24,076 bases of DNA from an uncultured Eubacteriales bacterium (GCA_934394855.1 CAKRRH010000029.1:1-24076); one strand, 5' to 3'; counted from the first letter of the stretch, positions 1-7,602 are shown. Numbers and translations: made by a program. The notes: generated from the letters alone by a model not told the origin.

Positions 1-24
1 GGGAATCGAAATCCCCCTGGGATT

Positions 25-92
25 TTTAAGGGCGCAGCCCTTAAATGCACTTTCCGCCATTTCTTGCATGAGAAATGGCGTGCCGTGCGGCA
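25..92. repeat. Cluster of three short perfect palindromes
   Basis: Three back-to-back inverted repeats lie at the left edge: TTTAAGGGC/GCCCTTAAA (25-33 and 37-45), CGCCATTTCT/AGAAATGGCG (55-64 and 71-80) and TGCCG/CGGCA (81-85 and 88-92). No coding frame explains them. They sit directly left of repeat copy A and may be part of the same kind of intergenic palindromic sequence. None is followed by a convincing T-tract, so they are not called terminators. Confidence 0.6.
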
Positions 93-127
93 TGAGCACA
101 TTAAAATATAAATCTAATTATGATTAT

Positions 128-163
128 GCGAGGGGTGCTTTTTTGTAAAAAAGCACCCCTCGC
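128..163. repeat. Flanking palindrome of repeat copy A, left
   Basis: A perfect 17-bp inverted repeat has arms GCGAGGGGTGCTTTTTT (128-144) and its complement (147-163), with a 2-base apex. The G/C pairs are at the base and the A/T pairs at the apex, with no T-tract after the stem, so it does not look like an ordinary intrinsic terminator. It sits 9 bp outside the left terminal repeat of copy A. Confidence 0.8.
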
Positions 164-172
164 GCTCCCCTT

Positions 173-360
173 AAAAAACTTTATTTATGAAATATTATTA
201 TATAGAGCTATAATACCGCCAGCTTCTAATTATACAAATATTCAGGTTCGGCGGAATTGTACACACCGAATACGAATATATAAACACAAATAAAAAAACA
301 GAAGTGCAAGCTATCCATTTGCTGTACTTCTGATTTATTTTTTATAATGAAAGTTTTTTG
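173..360. repeat. Structured intergenic repeat, copy A
   Basis: This is the first of three related elements (others near 9171 and 18841) of almost equal length. It begins AAAAAACTTTATTTATGA (173-190) and ends with an imperfect inverted copy, TTTATAATGAAAGTTTTTTG (341-360). Inside are a conserved box ending ATAATAC (near 208-215), a first hairpin (CCGCC at 216-220 with GGCGG at 250-254) and a second hairpin (CAGAAGTGCA at 299-308 with TGTACTTCTG at 323-332). There is no coding frame. It could be a MITE-like element or encode a structured RNA; the sequence alone does not decide. Confidence 0.7.
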
Positions 361-368
361 AAAGGGGC

Positions 369-405
369 CCGGGGGAAACTTTTTTACAAAAAAAGTTTCC
401 CCCGG
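369..405. repeat. Flanking palindrome of repeat copy A, right
   Basis: The inverted repeat has arms CCGGGGGAAACTTTTTT (369-385) and its complement (389-405), separated by a 3-base apex. It lies 9 bp outside the right terminal repeat of copy A and 20 bp downstream of the HAD gene stop (minus strand). It may end that transcript, but it lacks the T-tract of a normal terminator. Confidence 0.75.
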
Positions 406-424
406 AAAATCCGATTACTAAATT

Positions 425-1066
425 TTATACAAACAACTTCACATCCGCCATATCGGTGATGATATGGTCGGCGGCGGACAGGTCCTGATTTCCGGAATGG
501 GGATTGACAAAGCCGATACACGCCATATTAGCGGCTTTTGCGGCAAGCACGCCGTTATGAGAATCCTCGATCACAAGGCAATTTTCAGGGCTGATTCCGA
601 TATTCTCCGCCGATTTCAGAAAAATATCCGGTGCGGGCTTACAATGCTCAATGCTTTCACCCGAGATGAGGCTTTTGAAAAGCGGCTTGATTTCGAAGCT
701 TTCGGTCACCTCATAAATAATGTCGATCGCCGAGCCGCTTGCAAGCGCAAGTGCATATTTTTCTGCGCAATATTTCACGACATCAACCGCATTTTTGACA
801 GGCGTCCAGCCCTTTTCTTTTGCAACCACCTTGCGCATATCGTTAAATTCATTCACCATTTGCATAACATCAAAATCTGCGCCAAAGTCGTCCTTTGTCT
901 TTTGAAACGCCTCAATGCTGCTGCCCCCGGGAAACTGCGAATAATAGTCAAACCCGAAAGAAATATCATATTTTTCAAGCGTTTTCAGCATTGCATGATA
1001 ATTCACCGTTTCGCTGTCAACTATCACGCCGTCCATGTCAAAAATTATTGCCTTGATTTCGTTCAC
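425..1066 (-). CDS. HAD-superfamily phosphatase/phosphomutase, beta-phosphoglucomutase-like
   Basis: This 213-residue soluble protein carries all four HAD motifs: the nucleophile motif FDMDGVIVDSE (Asp10 nucleophile, Asp12 acid/base), Ser110 in ALASGS, Lys143 in CKPAPDIF, and the metal-binding Glu167-Asp168 in VIEDSHNG. A helical cap lies between motifs I and II, as in the beta-phosphoglucomutase/phosphatase group, which act on small phosphorylated sugars; the substrate cannot be read from the sequence. The start is GTG and overlaps the stop of the upstream membrane-protein gene by four bases (GTGA), with a GGAG ribosome site about 10 nt upstream, so the two are translationally coupled. The next Met falls inside the catalytic motif, which excludes a later start. 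The length is normal for the family. Confidence 0.9.
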   Translation of the reverse strand: MNEIKAIIFDMDGVIVDSETVNYHAMLKTLEKYDISFGFDYYSQFPGGSSIEAFQKTKDDFGADFDVMQMVNEFNDMRKVVAKEKGWTPVKNAVDVVKYCAEKYALALASGSAIDIIYEVTESFEIKPLFKSLISGESIEHCKPAPDIFLKSAENIGISPENCLVIEDSHNGVLAAKAANMACIGFVNPHSGNQDLSAADHIITDMADVKLFV

Positions 1067-2733
1067 TTTATTTTCACTCCGGAAATTGTTGTTTTATCAC
1101 TATTTGTAACTGCTTTAAACTCGATCGTGTCGCCGACTTTTGCAAAAGGCAGTCTGTCGGAAAGCGAAATGTCAAGCGTATAAACACTCTCGTCCGACTC
1201 GATCATAATGTAATATTTAGTGTTGCCGCCGACAACCGCCGAATTGATTGCCGCAATTTTGCCGCTCACGGTTTTTTCCGTTGCGGTGGAGTCCTCTACT
1301 GCAATATCCTCCGCGCCGAGCTTTGAAATATAGCTATCTCTTGCGGAATTGACGGTCGTTCCCGTGCCAACGATCTGATATTGCTCAACATCGACGAACG
1401 CATACATCTTGACAAGTCCTGCGTCGTCTTTAAGCGACATAAAATAGGTCGGGCGGTTTGATATATTAAGCAAAATCGGGAAGGTTGACTGATATTTAAG
1501 GTTTTGAACCTGACCCTCCGCAGACGCCATTGCCGAGGCTTCCTCAGCACCAGGAACGGTATAATATTTTGCTTGCTTTGTTCTGAGGTTTACAAGCACA
1601 AATCCGACATTTGACTCGTCGCTTGCCACCGAGGTCATGCCTGTATAGAGCCAAACATCATCATCGATTGCAAGATAGTTATAGCCGCTTGTGGTGCAAA
1701 CAACATTCTTCTGACCGAAAATCGAATTGAAAAATCCCGAACGATATTTGCCGTTGTAGTCAAGCTGAGATATGATCATGTCCGAATCAAACACCTGATC
1801 AACCCAAGTCGGAATATCCTTTAAATCATAATATCGGCTTTCGCCGTTGATCGCATTAACAAGCACCGCGCCGCCGATGTCACGGCCGCTCCAAAGCCCG
1901 ATTCTGAATTTTACGGTCGACGCAACATAAAACGGAGTGCCGTTTTCGTCGATCTCAAAGGATATGTTGTCAAAAATTTTGAACGGATATTTGAAACGCA
2001 GATAACGGTTGATGTTGCGCATCAAAATTTCGCTTTCGGAATATTTCATGCCCTCTTTAAGCCTTACAAGCGTTGTTTCCTGAGTGGTCATGTCAACGCT
2101 GATATATGCGGGCAAGCCCTGCGATTGGTTGTTGAACCATTTGATAATGTCGCCGTATTCAAGCGGAGTTACCCTTGTCGGGCGGTTTTTATAATTTATT
2201 TGTGTGTAGTTGTCGGCAATTTCAAACTGCGACACAAGATCGCTCATTTCGCCGAGCTTTCTTCTTCCGAGCCGCTCTGCCGAATCACGGTCAACGACCG
2301 GGATCTGCGACTGTGAGATTTCCGATACATCTTTCACAAAGTCGCTGTTTTCAAGCGTAATCAGCTTGTTATAGCTGCCGGCATTAAACATTTCACAACC
2401 AATGAGCGATGCAATTGCACTGAAAAGTGCGATTGCAATGACTGCTCCGACAGCGCCGACGATCGGTTTTGAGAAGTTTTTTAAGCTGAATTTTGTTTTT
2501 TCGCCCTCAACACGAAAACCTTTTTTAGAATTGTCGGAAAACTGTTTGATAAATCCGATTATCTGCGAAAAAGCATTGATCACGACGCAAATGACGATTG
2601 AGATTCCTAAGAACTCCCAAAAATCGGTGCTGCGAAGATTGATTGCGGGCAGCTTGAACCAGAACAAAATGAAAATTGCGAATGCCGAGAGCAATATTTT
2701 AATTATCACTCTCATAATCTTTTTTGAGTTCAT
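1063..2733 (-). CDS. Uncharacterised multi-domain membrane protein
   Basis: The protein is 556 residues and I do not recognise a named family. Hydrophobic segments at about residues 8-27, 37-62 and 92-115 predict three N-terminal membrane helices, separated by a short basic stretch (about 66-88). About 440 residues then follow, with alternating beta-type segments and no further membrane helix, probably outside the membrane. The last 70 residues (SGKIAAINSAVVGG onward, ending near DTIEFKAV) resemble a small beta-barrel such as an OB fold; that is inference. The gene is translationally coupled to the HAD gene downstream, so the pair is probably co-expressed. A ribosome site (AAAGGGA) precedes the ATG. 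No clear promoter was found in the 103 bp upstream. Confidence 0.85.
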   Translation of the reverse strand: MNSKKIMRVIIKILLSAFAIFILFWFKLPAINLRSTDFWEFLGISIVICVVINAFSQIIGFIKQFSDNSKKGFRVEGEKTKFSLKNFSKPIVGAVGAVIAIALFSAIASLIGCEMFNAGSYNKLITLENSDFVKDVSEISQSQIPVVDRDSAERLGRRKLGEMSDLVSQFEIADNYTQINYKNRPTRVTPLEYGDIIKWFNNQSQGLPAYISVDMTTQETTLVRLKEGMKYSESEILMRNINRYLRFKYPFKIFDNISFEIDENGTPFYVASTVKFRIGLWSGRDIGGAVLVNAINGESRYYDLKDIPTWVDQVFDSDMIISQLDYNGKYRSGFFNSIFGQKNVVCTTSGYNYLAIDDDVWLYTGMTSVASDESNVGFVLVNLRTKQAKYYTVPGAEEASAMASAEGQVQNLKYQSTFPILLNISNRPTYFMSLKDDAGLVKMYAFVDVEQYQIVGTGTTVNSARDSYISKLGAEDIAVEDSTATEKTVSGKIAAINSAVVGGNTKYYIMIESDESVYTLDISLSDRLPFAKVGDTIEFKAVTNSDKTTISGVKIK

Positions 2734-2786
2734 GAAGATTATTCCCTTTCTTGTTTTCGGGCAAATCCGACTTACCCGTTAGTTTA

Positions 2787-2829
2787 AAAGCGTCCTCACA
2801 TCCCCGAAAAGGGCTTGCAAGGGCGCTTT
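2787..2829 (-). terminator. Possible weak terminator between two membrane-protein genes
   Basis: AAAGCGTCCT (2787-2796) pairs with AGGGCGCTTT (2820-2829) over ten positions with one G-T wobble, around an inner CCC/GGG hairpin. It follows the 168-residue gene by 8 bp on the minus strand. The T-tract on that strand is short (CTTTTAAAC), so readthrough into the next gene is likely. Confidence 0.4.
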
Positions 2830-2836
2830 ATCTGAT

Positions 2837-3343
2837 TTATTTAAACCAAACCGTCGGAATCAGGAAGGTATAGGGTGCTGTCAAAAAAGCGAACGCCGTC
2901 GCTACTCTGTGCTTATATCTGTTGGGCAAACCGTTAGTGTTAAAGGTCAGCTTGATATTTAAAAAGTAGCTGATAATCGCTGAAATAATGATGGCGATGA
3001 TTACCAAAATGAGTCCGAAAATGTTTGAAAACGGATTAAGCGAGATTGACGCGCAAATGTTGCTCAAAAATTCGGGGTTGCCGAAAAGCGCGCTGATTGC
3101 AAAAAACAACCACATGAATAAATATCCCCCGAGCGACGACAAAATGCCGAAAATCCACGCTTTGAACACCGTTTTAAAATATAGCTTGCGAATGTTGTCA
3201 AACTTGTATATTTTATAAATCAATATCAAAAATGCACTGTCGATTGCAAAATTAACCGGTAGCAGGGCAAACCACAGCCACGGAAATAATATGACCGCCC
3301 AAACGGGAAATATTAAGCTGTAAAGTTTGTCTTGTTTTTTCAT
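2837..3343 (-). CDS. Small uncharacterised integral membrane protein
   Basis: This 168-residue protein is rich in aromatic and aliphatic residues, with four to five predicted membrane helices: about residues 10-27, 30-46, 60-88, 105-130 and possibly 148-165. A basic stretch (NGLPNRYKHRV) precedes the last hydrophobic segment. No catalytic or binding motif is visible and I cannot assign a family. It has its own promoter (TTGTAA, 17 bp, TAAAAT on the minus strand) and a GGAG site about 11 nt before the ATG. It lies between the esterase gene and the 556-residue membrane-protein gene, all on the minus strand. A weak hairpin follows it, so partial co-transcription with the downstream pair is possible. 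Confidence 0.8.
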   Translation of the reverse strand: MKKQDKLYSLIFPVWAVILFPWLWFALLPVNFAIDSAFLILIYKIYKFDNIRKLYFKTVFKAWIFGILSSLGGYLFMWLFFAISALFGNPEFLSNICASISLNPFSNIFGLILVIIAIIISAIISYFLNIKLTFNTNGLPNRYKHRVATAFAFLTAPYTFLIPTVWFK

Positions 3344-3381
3344 GGCTTAAAAATCTCCAACAAAATTAAAAAATACAACTG

Positions 3382-3410
3382 ATTTTAGCACATTTTCAAA
3401 GCATTTACAA
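3382..3410 (-). promoter_or_regulatory. Sigma-A promoter of the small membrane-protein gene
   Basis: On the minus strand, TTGTAA (-35, 3405-3410) and TAAAAT (-10, 3382-3387) are separated by exactly 17 bp. The predicted start site lies about 30 nt before the ATG. Confidence 0.6.
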
Positions 3411-3448
3411 TACGCTTTTTATTCACACAATGACGAAAACGGCGAATT

Positions 3449-4768
3449 TTATTTCATGATGTCACGAATAAGCGCCGCAACTTCCTGTCCGAGCTTCTGA
3501 TGCTGCTCGACTGTCGGATGACCGTCGCCGCCTGACTGTGATCTTGTGAGTCCGTTGTAATAGGTCATGTTGTCGGTGCTTTCTGCAAGCTTTGCAAGCT
3601 CTGAGTCAATGTCAAGCTTGCTGTTTTTGAGCTGACCTGTAATGCCGGTGAGCCAAAGGATCTTGCAGTCCGGATTATGAAGACGAATCTTGTCAACAAG
3701 TGCTTTTGCCGCTGTTGCAATGTCCTCCTGTGTGATTTCAACGCCGCTTGAAGAAGCTGTCAAATCGTTTGTGCCGAGTGTGATCACCGCAATGTCAGCG
3801 TCATAGGAATAATCCCATGATTTATCATTTGCTTCATCGATTGCCTTATCCATGATCGTTGCAACGGTTCCTGTTTTGCTGCCCATGTTTGAGCAATAGA
3901 TTCCGTGGCCCGAACCTGCACAGATCGAGAAGTCTGCATCAAGCTCTTTTGCCGCATAAACCGCAAATGTCTTCATGCCGTTCTCATATTTAGCCGAGCC
4001 CGCATTTGCCGTGCCGTTGGTTGTGAGGTTGCCATAGCCGCAGGTGAGCGAATCGCCGTAAAATTCGATTTTGAGTGATTTTTCAACAGGCTTATTTTCA
4101 ACGATCTCACCGTTTAACGCAATCGATTTAAAGGTTGCGTGAGAACCGTTTGTGTAAATGTTGAACTCGTTGAGCTTGATTATGCGGATCTTGTGCTCGC
4201 CTTTTTCAAGTCCGCTTGCAACAGTCCACCTTGTCATTGACGAATCAACAAATGTTTCGGTCATGTTGTCATAATCATCATCAATCACAACGCCCATGTA
4301 ACCGCCGTTGTTGATGTTTGAAAGACGAATAGTAACATCACCCTCGCAATTTGCGGTAAATTCAAATCCCGAGTTTGTAAAGTCACAGCGAAGAGCATTT
4401 TTTTCAAATGCGCTTCTGCCGAAACGGGTGATTTTATCCGAAACCGAAGAAAGCGAATATGTTTTGCTTGAATAGTCGATTGTCGGCTCGGTCGGCCCCA
4501 AAACAACGTCCATTCCGGCAATGTATTTACGCATCAACAAAACGTCTTTCATGTTAACTTTGCCGTCAACCGCAACGTCCGCAACGGATTCGTCGAATTT
4601 AACGCTCATTCCGGCAATATATTTACGATAGGCAAGAACATCCTTCATGTTGATTGCGCCGTCGCTGTTTACATCACCGTAAAGCGGCTTGTCTGCGGCG
4701 CTTGCCGGAACGATGAATGCAGAGAAGATAAGAGATAATGATAATAGTGCCAAAACTATGCGTTTCAT
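3449..4768 (-). CDS. Secreted SGNH/CE2-type acetyl esterase with N-terminal type I dockerin
   Basis: The protein has 439 residues. A signal peptide (1-24, ending PASA) is followed by a dockerin (about 30-90) with two duplicated calcium loops, DVNSDGAINMKD and DVAVDGKVNMKD; the second has Ala where the first has the usual Asn. A beta-rich domain (about 102-228) and an SGNH hydrolase domain (about 233-439) follow. The hydrolase shows Ser240 in FYGDSLTCGYG, the Gly of CAGSGHG, Asn334 in LGTND, and Asp415/His417 in GGDGHPT. This order matches carbohydrate esterase family 2, which removes acetyl groups from plant polysaccharides. The dockerin implies attachment to a cohesin scaffold outside the cell. 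An AGGGGGA ribosome site precedes the ATG. It begins 35 bp after rex, so readthrough from the acn-rex transcript is possible. No strong terminator is visible after it. Confidence 0.9.
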   Translation of the reverse strand: MKRIVLALLSLSLIFSAFIVPASAADKPLYGDVNSDGAINMKDVLAYRKYIAGMSVKFDESVADVAVDGKVNMKDVLLMRKYIAGMDVVLGPTEPTIDYSSKTYSLSSVSDKITRFGRSAFEKNALRCDFTNSGFEFTANCEGDVTIRLSNINNGGYMGVVIDDDYDNMTETFVDSSMTRWTVASGLEKGEHKIRIIKLNEFNIYTNGSHATFKSIALNGEIVENKPVEKSLKIEFYGDSLTCGYGNLTTNGTANAGSAKYENGMKTFAVYAAKELDADFSICAGSGHGIYCSNMGSKTGTVATIMDKAIDEANDKSWDYSYDADIAVITLGTNDLTASSSGVEITQEDIATAAKALVDKIRLHNPDCKILWLTGITGQLKNSKLDIDSELAKLAESTDNMTYYNGLTRSQSGGDGHPTVEQHQKLGQEVAALIRDIMK

Positions 4769-4803
4769 GCAAAAGTCCCCCTTATAAAAGTATAAATTTG
4801 TAG

Positions 4804-5442
4804 TTATGCATCGTCTTTGTGTTTGATTTTATAGCAAAATGTCATCAGGCTGTCGCCGAGATGGACATTTTCAACCGCAACATCCGGATATTTCAGCGAA
4901 AGGTCATAGTGGCTGAAATTCCAAAAGCCTTTTACACCGAGCTTTACAAGCTGCTCGGCAATTTCGGGAACAGCGGCGCCGGGCAAACATAAAATAGCGG
5001 CGTCAGGACGGTTCTCTCTGCAAAATTCATCAAGACCCGTGATGTTCCTGACGGGCAACCCGTTGATCATTTGCCCCGTGATCGATTCTTTTTTATCGAA
5101 AATTCCGATAAGGTCGAATCCGTCACGCATGAACGGCATTTGGATCGTGATAGCACGACCCAGGTTGCCTGCGCCGACGACAATTGCCTTAAACGCCGAA
5201 TTGAGTCCCAAAATCGACGCAATTTCGTCACGAAGCTGAATTACATTATAGCCGTAGCCCTGCTGACCGAATCCGCCGAAGCAGTTAAGATCCTGTCTTA
5301 TCTGAGAAGCGGTAAGCCCCATTTTGTCGGCGAGTTCTCCCGAAGATATTCTTACGATATTTTTATCGGAAAGCGCACACAAAAAACGATAATATCTCGG
5401 CAGGCGCTTAATTACCGACCTGGACGCATTGTGCTTTGCCAT
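4804..5442 (-). CDS. rex: Redox-sensing transcriptional repressor Rex
   Basis: The protein is 212 residues, the usual length. The N-terminal winged helix (about 12-75) includes the DNA-reading stretch ISSGELADKMGLTASQIRQD and the FGGFGQQGYGYNV segment typical of Rex. The C-terminal Rossmann domain begins at AIVVGAGNLGRAI and binds NADH/NAD+. Rex homodimers repress fermentation and electron-transfer genes when NADH/NAD+ is low and release DNA when NADH rises. The gene starts 50 bp after aconitase on the same strand, with an AAGGAAGG ribosome site, so the two form an operon. A Rex-like operator sits on the promoter of that operon, which suggests autoregulation. Identification is very secure; the regulation is inferred. 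Confidence 0.96.
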   Translation of the reverse strand: MAKHNASRSVIKRLPRYYRFLCALSDKNIVRISSGELADKMGLTASQIRQDLNCFGGFGQQGYGYNVIQLRDEIASILGLNSAFKAIVVGAGNLGRAITIQMPFMRDGFDLIGIFDKKESITGQMINGLPVRNITGLDEFCRENRPDAAILCLPGAAVPEIAEQLVKLGVKGFWNFSHYDLSLKYPDVAVENVHLGDSLMTFCYKIKHKDDA

Positions 5443-5492
5443 CCATATCCTTCCTTTGCCTTAATATATTTTGAGGATAAAGCCTCGTTGCT

Positions 5493-7427
5493 TTATGCGT
5501 TATGTTTTGTGTAGTTAAGAAGTCCGCCGTCAAGCAGCATATCACGCTGGCGCTTTGAGAAATCAAGCAAAACGGTGATTTTTTCGCCGTTTGTCTTATT
5601 GAGCAGTTCAAATTCACTCTCACCGTCTGCGATCGCTTTGCGAATGCCCTCAAGCGCAAGCTCATCGTTTACGCCGATTTTGTCATAATCCGCTTCATTT
5701 TTGAATACAAGCGGAATGATGCCTGCGTTGATAAGGTTTGCAACATGAATTCTTGCGAAAGATTTTGTAACAACGGCTTTGATTCCGAGATAGAGCGGAA
5801 CGAGCGCTGCGTGTTCACGGCTTGAGCCCTGACCGTAGTTAGAACCGCCGACAATGATTCCGCTGCCTGCCTGTTTGCAGTGCTCAGCGAAGTTTTCATC
5901 GCATTGTTTGAAACAGAACTGCGAAAGATACGGAATGTTTGAACGATAGGGCAGGATCTTTGCGCCTGCGGGCATGATGTGGTCGGTTGTAATATTGTCG
6001 CCGACTTTAAGCACAGCCTTTGCCTCGATCGTATCTGCCATTTCGCCGATTACCGGGAACGGTTTGATGTTCGGACCGCGGAGAATCTCAACGCTGTCCA
6101 TATCTTTTTCGTCAACCGGTTTTACTATCATGTTGTCGTTGATGAGGAATTTTTCCGGCATTACGATAGGTTCTGCCTTGCCGAGCGTTGTCGGGTCGGT
6201 CAAAACGCCTGTAAGAGCTGATGCTACCGCTGTTTCAGGGCTGACAAGATAAATCTTGCCGTCGGCAGTACCCGATCTGCCCTCAAAGTTGCGGTTAAAT
6301 GTTCTGAGTGAAATTCCGCCCGAATTCGGTGACTGACCCATGCCTATGCACGGACCGCAAGCACATTCAAGCACACGAACGCCAGCCGCAATAATATCGC
6401 TCAATGCGCCGCACTCTGCAAGCATATTGAATACCTGCTTTGAACCCGGAGCAAGAGCTACCGAAACATCGGGATTAACCGTTTTGCCTTTGAGCATTGA
6501 AGCAACTCTCAGCATATCTCTGAGAGATGAGTTGGTACATGAGCCGATAAGAACCTGATCGACTTTGATTTTGCCGATCGATTCAACGCTTTCAACATTA
6601 TCCGGCATATGCGGTTTAGCCGCAAGCGGTTTAAGTGCTGAAAGGTCAATGTTGATGATTTCGTCATATTCTGCGTCGTCGTCTGCTTTGACTTCGACAA
6701 AGTCGTCGCCTCTGCCTTGTGCTTCCATGAACTGACGGGTGATTTCGTCTGCCGGGAAAACAGATGTTGAAGCGCCGAGCTCTGCGCCCATGTTTGTAAT
6801 TGTCGCACGCTCCGGAACAGACAGAGTTTTAACACCCTCTCCGCCATATTCAACGATTTTTCCGACTCCGCCCTTAACGGACATAATGCGAAGGACCTCA
6901 AGGATAACATCCTTTGCCGAAACATAATCGTTAAGGTGACCTGTGAGGTTGATTCTTACCATTTTCGGCATTGTGATATGATATGCTCCGCCGCCCATTG
7001 CAACTGCAACGTCAAGTCCGCCTGCACCGAACGCCAACATTCCGATGCCGCCGCAAGTCGGTGTGTGGCTGTCTGAGCCAATCAGCGTTTTGCCCGGAAT
7101 TCCGAAACGCTCAAGATGAACCTGATGGCAAATGCCGTTGCCGGGGCGTGAAAAATAGATTCCGTGTTTTTTTGCGACCGAACCGATGAAACGGTGGTCG
7201 TCTGCATTTTCAAAGCCTGTCTGAAGTGTATTGTGGTCGATATATGCAACCGAACGCTCGGTCTTAACTCTCGGCACACCCATTGCCTCAAATTCGAGAT
7301 ATGCCATTGTGCCTGTTGCGTCCTGGGTCAGAGTCTGGTCGATTCTAAGACCGATGTCCGTACCTTTGATCATATCGCCTTCGACAATATGCGCTTTAAT
7401 AATTTTTTCTGCAATCGTCATGCCCAT
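5493..7427 (-). CDS. acn: Aconitate hydratase (aconitase), short single-chain type
   Basis: Aconitase interconverts citrate and isocitrate through cis-aconitate using a [4Fe-4S] cluster. The 644-residue protein has the three cluster cysteines: Cys297 in IGSCTNSS, and Cys357 and Cys360 in CACGPCIGMG. The substrate-binding SDSHTPTCGG (118-127) and the swivel-domain motif YGQGSSREHAAL (531-542) are intact. The length fits the compact 'Aquifex-type' aconitases common in anaerobes, not the roughly 900-residue AcnA/AcnB. No citrate synthase or isocitrate dehydrogenase gene is adjacent, which is unusual; its partner here is rex. The ATG at 7427 has a GGAGG site about 11 nt upstream; a second Met two codons later is the alternative. 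Homoaconitase or isopropylmalate dehydratase activity cannot be fully excluded. Confidence 0.93.
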   Translation of the reverse strand: MGMTIAEKIIKAHIVEGDMIKGTDIGLRIDQTLTQDATGTMAYLEFEAMGVPRVKTERSVAYIDHNTLQTGFENADDHRFIGSVAKKHGIYFSRPGNGICHQVHLERFGIPGKTLIGSDSHTPTCGGIGMLAFGAGGLDVAVAMGGGAYHITMPKMVRINLTGHLNDYVSAKDVILEVLRIMSVKGGVGKIVEYGGEGVKTLSVPERATITNMGAELGASTSVFPADEITRQFMEAQGRGDDFVEVKADDDAEYDEIINIDLSALKPLAAKPHMPDNVESVESIGKIKVDQVLIGSCTNSSLRDMLRVASMLKGKTVNPDVSVALAPGSKQVFNMLAECGALSDIIAAGVRVLECACGPCIGMGQSPNSGGISLRTFNRNFEGRSGTADGKIYLVSPETAVASALTGVLTDPTTLGKAEPIVMPEKFLINDNMIVKPVDEKDMDSVEILRGPNIKPFPVIGEMADTIEAKAVLKVGDNITTDHIMPAGAKILPYRSNIPYLSQFCFKQCDENFAEHCKQAGSGIIVGGSNYGQGSSREHAALVPLYLGIKAVVTKSFARIHVANLINAGIIPLVFKNEADYDKIGVNDELALEGIRKAIADGESEFELLNKTNGEKITVLLDFSKRQRDMLLDGGLLNYTKHNA

Positions 7428-7518
7428 AAAATTATCTTCCTCCGTTTTATATAAAAGTATGTTTTTACATATGCTAAATGCGTGCGAAGACCGCCTTGCA
7501 TTTATAAGGATACGATTA

Positions 7519-7536
7519 TTGATAATTATATCACAA
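7519..7536 (-). promoter_or_regulatory. Candidate Rex operator (ROP) on the acn promoter
   Basis: The minus-strand sequence TTGTGATATAATTATCAA matches the Firmicute Rex consensus TTGTGAAWWWWTTCACAA at 15 of 18 positions, with a perfect left half-site TTGTGA. The -10 hexamer TATAAT is the central six bases, so a bound Rex dimer would cover the promoter. The next-but-one gene reading from it is rex itself. Confidence 0.7.
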
Positions 7537-7553
7537 TATTTTAACTTTGTCTA
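7525..7553 (-). promoter_or_regulatory. Sigma-A promoter of the acn-rex operon
   Basis: On the minus strand, TAGACA (-35, 7548-7553) and a consensus TATAAT (-10, 7525-7530) are separated by 17 bp. The predicted leader is about 90 nt before the aconitase ATG. Confidence 0.75.
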
Positions 7554-7602
7554 TTACAAATCAAAATAATAATCGTTCATATTTTGTAAATTTTTTTGTT
7601 TA

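Noticed and set aside
1..21. T-arm-like sequence TTCGATT on the minus strand suggesting a tRNA end
   Set aside because: The invariant G53-C61 pair is missing and there is no acceptor stem in the visible bases; it is more likely part of the palindromic intergenic sequence.
464..1183. Open frame of 239 codons on the plus strand
   Set aside because: It is antisense to the HAD gene, whose four catalytic motifs are intact; the plus frame has no recognisable domain or ribosome site.
3418..3436. Half-site TTCACACAA resembling a Rex operator upstream of the small membrane-protein gene
   Set aside because: Only one half matches, the spacing is wrong, and no second half-site is found.
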